From Streptomyces sp. FIT100 (lineage in GTDB: Bacteria > Actinomycetota > Actinomycetes > Streptomycetales > Streptomycetaceae): 64,000 bases of DNA. Below are positions 60,282 to 64,000 of the stretch, one piece after another. The notes beneath the pieces were generated by a model, which was given only the letters and a program-made list of their open reading frames with translations, had not been told where the DNA came from and did not search any database. Within the stretch, counting starts at the first letter, position 1. Every line of letters begins with the position of its first letter. The position numbers were made by a program, and so were the translations under genes. The DNA is taken from the NCBI RefSeq assembly GCF_024584805.1, contig NZ_CP075715.1, positions 4,288,526 through 4,352,525 on the forward strand. The letters run 5' to 3'.

Positions 60282-60746
60282 ATGACCACGCTCAAGACCA
60301 AGCTGCACGAAGACCTCACCGAGGCGATCAGGGCGCGTGACGAGCTGCGCTCCTCGACGCTCCGGCTGACCCTCGCCGCGATCAGCAAGGAGGAGGTCGC
60401 GGGCAAGCAGGCGCGCGAACTCTCCGACGACGAGGTGCAGAAGGTGATCGCCAAGGAGGCGAAGAAGCGCCGCGAGGCGGCCGATGCCTTCACCCAGGGC
60501 GGCCGCGGCGAGCAGGCCGAGCGGGAGAAGGCGGAGGGCGAGATCCTCGACGCCTATCTGCCGAAGCAGCTGTCGGACGCCGAGTTGGAGGCGATCGTGG
60601 CCCAGGCCGTCGAGGAGGCCCGCGCGGCAGGCGCCGAGGGCCCGCGCGCGATGGGTGCGGTCATGAAGATCGTCAACCCGAAGGTCGCGGGACGCGCCGA
60701 GGGCGGCCGGGTCGCCGCGGCGGTGAAGAAGCTCCTCGCCGGCTGA
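60282..60746 (+). CDS. GatB/YqeY domain protein
   Basis: 154 aa from ATG at 60282. LHEDLTEAIRARDELRSSTLRLTLAAI and the C-terminal GAVMKIVNPKVAGRAEGGRVAAAVKKLL match the YqeY family, related to the tRNA-binding tail of GatB. A tRNA-linked role is thought likely but unproven. CACAAT lies seven nt before the ATG and no good ribosome-binding site is present, so it may be leaderless. It converges with the penicillin-binding protein gene. Confidence 0.93.
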   Translation: MTTLKTKLHEDLTEAIRARDELRSSTLRLTLAAISKEEVAGKQARELSDDEVQKVIAKEAKKRREAADAFTQGGRGEQAEREKAEGEILDAYLPKQLSDAELEAIVAQAVEEARAAGAEGPRAMGAVMKIVNPKVAGRAEGGRVAAAVKKLLAG

Positions 60747-60782
60747 GCCCGGCGCCGTGGCCGCCGCGCAGGCGCGCCACTC

Positions 60783-60817
60783 GGGCCCCGGGCCCCGGGC
60801 CCCGGGCCCCGGGCCCC
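60783..60817. repeat. Five copies of GGGCCCC
   Basis: Five exact, almost self-complementary heptamers in a row, 36 bp after the YqeY stop. They can fold into alternative stems and may slip. Confidence 0.95.
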
Positions 60818-60863
60818 GGCGGAGTCGTACCGCCTGCGCATTACGACGCGCCTGCGCACCACG

Positions 60864-60905
60864 ACGAGTGCCGGCCACGTGAGAAGTCACGTGGCCGGCA
60901 CTCGT
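60864..60905. terminator. Bidirectional terminator between YqeY and PBP genes
   Basis: Perfect 19-bp arms (60864-60882 and 60887-60905) with loop GAAG between the convergent genes. Confidence 0.93.
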
Positions 60906-60940
60906 TCGTCTGCGCCCCCGCCCAGCGGGGCCCGGCTGCG

Positions 60941-63208
60941 TCAGTTGCGTCCGCCCGGACCCGCGTTGGTGCCGCCGCCGTCGGTCTTGCCGCCGTCCGC
61001 ACCGCCGATGAAGCCCGGCGGGAAGGAGACGCCGGGGAAGGGCTCACCGCCGGGGCCGTTGTCACCGCCGCCGTTGTCACCACCGCGGTTGTCGCCGGGC
61101 TTTTCCTCGTCCTCCTCGTCCTTCTCCTTGTCGCTCGCGCCACGCGGCACGTCGACGTAGTTGAAGGAGGGCGTCTCGGATGCCTCCAGCGCCCCGGTCA
61201 TCGCGATCTTCCAGATCGGTCCCGGGAGGCAGCCGCCACAGACCTTGTCGTAGTACTGGCCGCCGATGGTGATGTTGTACATCGACGCCTTCTCGCCGAT
61301 GTCGTCACCGACCCACACCGCCGTGGACAGATTGGGGGTGTAGCCGACGAACCAGGCGTCCTTGCGGTCGTTCGTCGTACCCGTCTTGCCCGCGTTGTCC
61401 CGATCGCTGAGACCGGCCCTGGTGCCCGTGCCGTCCTCGACGACACCCTTCAGCATCTGGTTGATCGAGTCCGCGGTGCGCTCGCTCATCGCCTGCGAGC
61501 AGGACGACTTCGGCACCGGGAGGCTCTTGCCGTCCGCGGCGGTGATGGACGTGACGGCGATCGGGGTGCAGTACGTACCGCGGTTGGCGAACGTGGCGTA
61601 CGTCGCCGCCATCGAGAGCGGAGTGCTCTCCTCACCGCCGAGCGTGATCGACGGGTTCTCGCCGAGCTTCGCGCCGTCGCCTCGCTCGTAGCCCATGGAC
61701 TTCGCCATCTCGACCGTCTCGCAGAGCCCGGTCATCTGCTCCAGCTTCGCGAAGTAGGTGTTGATGGACTTGCCGAGCGCGGCCGTCATGTCCCAGCTGC
61801 CGGCCTCCTCCTCCATCTCGTTCTGCAGGTCCCAGGTGCCGGAGCCGGCCGGGGAGCCCGAGCAGTTGGTGAAGGACCTCATCGGGAGCTGGAGCTTCCA
61901 GCCGCTGGAGAAGGACTGCGCCGGGGTGATGCCCTTCTCCAGCGCCGCGGCGGCCGTGATCGGCTTGAACGTCGACCCGACCTGGAAGCCGTAGGTCGTG
62001 CCGCCCATCTTCTTCTCGACGGCGAGGTTGAGCACCGTCTCGTGCTTCTTCTGGTCCAGTCCGTACGGGCGGGACTGCCCCATCGACAGGATCTTCCCGG
62101 TGCCGGGCTCGACCTGCACCACCGACGCCGCGACCTTGTCGTCCTTGTTGACGTGCGAGGTGGCGGCCTCGTTGGCGGCCTCCTGGGCGCGCGGGTCGAG
62201 CGTGGTCCTGATCGTGAGGCCGCCCAGGTTCCACAGCTTCTGGCGCTCCTCCTCCGTCTTCCCGAAGGCGGGATCGTTGAGGATGGTCTTGCGCACGTAG
62301 TCGCAGAAGAAGCCGGCGCCGTCGACGGCCGTGATGCAGCCGTTCTTGGGCTTGCTGACGTTCAGCTTGATCGGCTTGGCCTTCGCCGCGTCGGCCTCGG
62401 CCTGTGAGACGTACTTCACGTCGGCCATGCGCTGGAGGACGACATTGCGCCGCAGGGTCGCCTGGTGCGCGTCGTTCACCGGCTCGAAGTCGCTCGGCGA
62501 CTGGACGATGCCGGCCAGCAGCGCCGACTCCTCCAGGTTCAGGTCCTTCGCGGACTTGGAGAAGTAGCGCTTGGCCGCCGCCTCGACGCCGTACGCCTGC
62601 TGGCCGAAGAAGGTGATGTTGAGGTAGTTCTCGAGGATCTTCTTCTTCCCGAGCTCCTCCTCCACCTGGATCGCGAACTTGAGCTCGCGGACCTTGCGGC
62701 CGAGGGTCTGCTGGGTGGCCTGGGCGACCTTGTCGGGGTCGTCGCCGGCCTCCTCGACGAAGACGTTCTTCACGTACTGCTGCGTGAGGGTGGACGCTCC
62801 CTGGGTGACGCCGCCCTCCTGCGCGTTCCGGTTGAGGGCGCGGAGCACGCCCTTGAGGTCGACGGCCCCGTGCTCGTAGAAGCGCGCGTCCTCGATCGCG
62901 ACGATCGCCTTCTGCATGTACGGCGAGATGTCCTTGAGCGGGACGACCGTACGGTCACGGGAGTAGACCGTGGCGATCTGGCCGCCCTCGGCGTCCAGGA
63001 TCGTGGTGCGCTGACTGAGAGGGGGCGTCTTGAGGTTGGCCGGGATCTCGTCGAACCCCTCGACCGTCCCCTTGGCTGCGAGCCCCAGCGCCCCGGCGGC
63101 GGGCAGGGCGATGCCCGCCAGCACCGCTCCGGAGAGCACGCTGACACCGAGGAACTTGGCGGCCTGCTGGGTCCCGGTCAGGCCTCCGCCCGAGCGCTTG
63201 TTTGCCAT
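60941..63208 (-). CDS. Class A penicillin-binding protein (transglycosylase/transpeptidase)
   Basis: 755 aa from ATG at 63208. Membrane helix about 20-45; GT51 domain about 70-250 with VAIEDARFYEHGAVD, GGVTQGASTLTQQYVKN and NITFFGQQAYGVEAAAKRYF; transpeptidase about 340-680 with STFK (nucleophile in VGSTFKPI), SIN and KTGTT motifs. The tail is Asp/Glu/Lys then Gly/Pro/Asn rich. It polymerises and cross-links peptidoglycan on the outer face. In S. coelicolor a PBP of this type is, from memory, next to wblA, as here. Confidence 0.97.
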   Translation of the reverse strand: MANKRSGGGLTGTQQAAKFLGVSVLSGAVLAGIALPAAGALGLAAKGTVEGFDEIPANLKTPPLSQRTTILDAEGGQIATVYSRDRTVVPLKDISPYMQKAIVAIEDARFYEHGAVDLKGVLRALNRNAQEGGVTQGASTLTQQYVKNVFVEEAGDDPDKVAQATQQTLGRKVRELKFAIQVEEELGKKKILENYLNITFFGQQAYGVEAAAKRYFSKSAKDLNLEESALLAGIVQSPSDFEPVNDAHQATLRRNVVLQRMADVKYVSQAEADAAKAKPIKLNVSKPKNGCITAVDGAGFFCDYVRKTILNDPAFGKTEEERQKLWNLGGLTIRTTLDPRAQEAANEAATSHVNKDDKVAASVVQVEPGTGKILSMGQSRPYGLDQKKHETVLNLAVEKKMGGTTYGFQVGSTFKPITAAAALEKGITPAQSFSSGWKLQLPMRSFTNCSGSPAGSGTWDLQNEMEEEAGSWDMTAALGKSINTYFAKLEQMTGLCETVEMAKSMGYERGDGAKLGENPSITLGGEESTPLSMAATYATFANRGTYCTPIAVTSITAADGKSLPVPKSSCSQAMSERTADSINQMLKGVVEDGTGTRAGLSDRDNAGKTGTTNDRKDAWFVGYTPNLSTAVWVGDDIGEKASMYNITIGGQYYDKVCGGCLPGPIWKIAMTGALEASETPSFNYVDVPRGASDKEKDEEDEEKPGDNRGGDNGGGDNGPGGEPFPGVSFPPGFIGGADGGKTDGGGTNAGPGGRN

Positions 63209-63292
63209 GGAGGCAGCCTAATCCGTTGCCGACGGCCTTCCGATGGAGCAGGTGCTCCTCGGGAGGTTCGGTCACCAAGCCGTGACATCCGC

Positions 63293-63352
63293 GGGGTGGA
63301 ACGGGGTCGAGCGGGGTCGAGCGGGGTCGAGCAGGGTGGAACGAGGCGGGAC
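63293..63352. repeat. Six 10-bp tandem repeats upstream of the PBP gene
   Basis: GGGGTGGAAC, three exact GGGGTCGAGC, then AGGGTGGAAC and GAGGCGGGAC, 85 bp upstream of the PBP start. The 10-bp period keeps all copies on nearly one helix face. Confidence 0.85.
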
Positions 63353-63583
63353 GGGTTCCGGGCGCGGCGACTCCCGGCGGCTCTCGGCGACGTTCGCATT
63401 CGCCGGACAGACGGACAGGCGTTGGCCTAAGCTGCTCCCAACTGTCACAGCAGTGCCGTTGCGCATCACGTCCCCGTAGCACTTCGTAGCACTTCGCAAC
63501 GCCCCGAACCACCCCCGCAGCACCGCGAACCACTCCCCGAGGACTCCGAGGCGGCCACCTCCCCCACCGCCTCGCCCAACTGA

Positions 63584-63599
63584 TCCGAATTGTCGGATT
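63584..63599. promoter_or_regulatory. Palindrome ATCCGA-ATTG-TCGGAT upstream of wblA
   Basis: Perfect six-base arms around ATTG in the wblA upstream region, about 50-60 bp before the likely -10. A candidate regulator site; the regulator is unknown. Confidence 0.45.
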
Positions 63600-63647
63600 C
63601 ATTACGTATGTCCTCACCTCACTCCCCTGGGTGATCTGCCGCGTACG

Positions 63648-63683
63648 CATAGTCCGTTCGGGCCATTCAAGATTGGGCCCGAA
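63648..63683 (+). promoter_or_regulatory. wblA -10-like element and hairpin
   Basis: CATAGT (63648-63653) could be a -10. TTCGGGCC (63657-63664) and GGCCCGAA (63676-63683) then form an 8-bp stem with an 11-nt loop at the predicted 5' end of the transcript, about 107 nt before the start codon. Confidence 0.45.
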
Positions 63684-63789
63684 GGGGGTGTTGCGCTGTG
63701 CCCACCTTCCGTAACGTCCTCAACTGGCAGCGGTGAATATGCCGCTGCCGCCGTGGGGGAGCCTCGATTCGGGAGAGGACGGCGCCGGC

Positions 63790-64000
63790 ATGGGCTGGGT
63801 AACCGACTGGAGTGCGCAGGCAGCCTGCCGCACTACCGATCCGGATGAACTGTTCGTACAAGGAGCGGCGCAGAACAGGGCCAAGGCGGTGTGCACCGGA
63901 TGCCCGGTGCGGACCGAGTGCCTGGCCGACGCGCTCGACAACCGTGTCGAGTTCGGCGTATGGGGTGGCATGACCGAGCGGGAGCGGCGCGCGTTGCTGC
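63790..64000 (+). CDS. wblA: WblA, WhiB-family iron-sulphur regulator, 3' end outside the window
   Basis: The ATG at 63790 gives MGWVTDWSAQAACRTTDPDE, the WblA N-terminus, with GGAGAGGAC upstream; an in-frame ATG at 63739 lacks a ribosome-binding site. About 70 residues are visible. The cluster Cys are at residue 13 and in VCTGCPVRTEC (CxxCxxxxxC), followed by the GVWGGMTERER turn. WblA controls the switch to sporulation and restrains antibiotic production. It is divergent from the PBP gene. Confidence 0.95.
   Translation, partial: MGWVTDWSAQAACRTTDPDELFVQGAAQNRAKAVCTGCPVRTECLADALDNRVEFGVWGGMTERERRALL

Overview
The window is high-GC actinobacterial chromosome, almost certainly Streptomyces. 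Evidence includes the G/C-biased third codon positions, GTG/TTG starts, Tat and lipoprotein exports, a DUF397/helix-turn-helix module, a wblA-type WhiB gene at the right edge, and a core gene set (purA, ybaB-recR, ask, an asd-like gene, class A penicillin-binding protein, wblA) that I recall as lying in one chromosomal stretch of S. coelicolor. No rRNA, CRISPR array, prophage or complete insertion sequence was seen.

Layout. 0-7 kb: the 3' part of a large RHS/YD-repeat protein with an unassigned C-terminal tip, a small membrane protein behind it, a degenerate diacylglycerol-kinase-like gene and purA. 7-13 kb: a secreted M28 peptidase, an MFS transporter with a Glu-Pro loop, a membrane PstS-like binding protein and a GH19 chitinase under paired DasR/chitinase-type boxes. 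13-20 kb: an accessory region with a MarR-GNAT fusion on a palindrome, an AlkD-like protein, an ATPase, an 11-copy heptamer repeat, a MazEF-like pair, a translationally coupled HTH/DUF397/ECF-sigma operon and a secreted sulfatase-modifying-factor-like protein. 20.4-22.1 kb: three consecutive exported glycine-rich proteins, two sharing a 12-residue repeat. The third joins that repeat to a collagen-like tract and a transposase-type helix-turn-helix, and this is the most likely undescribed system here. 22-28 kb: nitrilase, CapA-like, class III aminotransferase, GntR regulator and a SLATT-type membrane protein.

28-36 kb: ybaB, recR, DUF5063, ask and an asd-like gene whose active-site cysteine is replaced by aspartate, followed by a sigma/anti-sigma-like pair. 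36-43 kb: SURF1, S9 peptidase, methyltransferase, PL10-like pectate lyase, and a class F sortase with a small surface protein. 44-51 kb: a metG relic, redox enzymes (thioredoxin-reductase-like, quinone oxidoreductase, AhpD-like, disulphide-oxidoreductase-like) and VOC/RidA proteins. 51-55 kb: a fusion of a nuclease, a RAMA-like domain and an alkyltransferase-like domain, then a two-gene secreted glycosidase-type operon. 55-60 kb: tRNA-Pro(CGG), a metallophosphoesterase and two polyprenol-phosphate-mannose-type glycosyltransferases. 60-64 kb: a YqeY protein, a class A penicillin-binding protein and the start of wblA.

Two window-wide traits stand out. Short exact tandem repeats (7-32 bp units) sit in many intergenic gaps. 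Several genes also look leaderless, with a -10-like hexamer 6-7 nt before the start codon.
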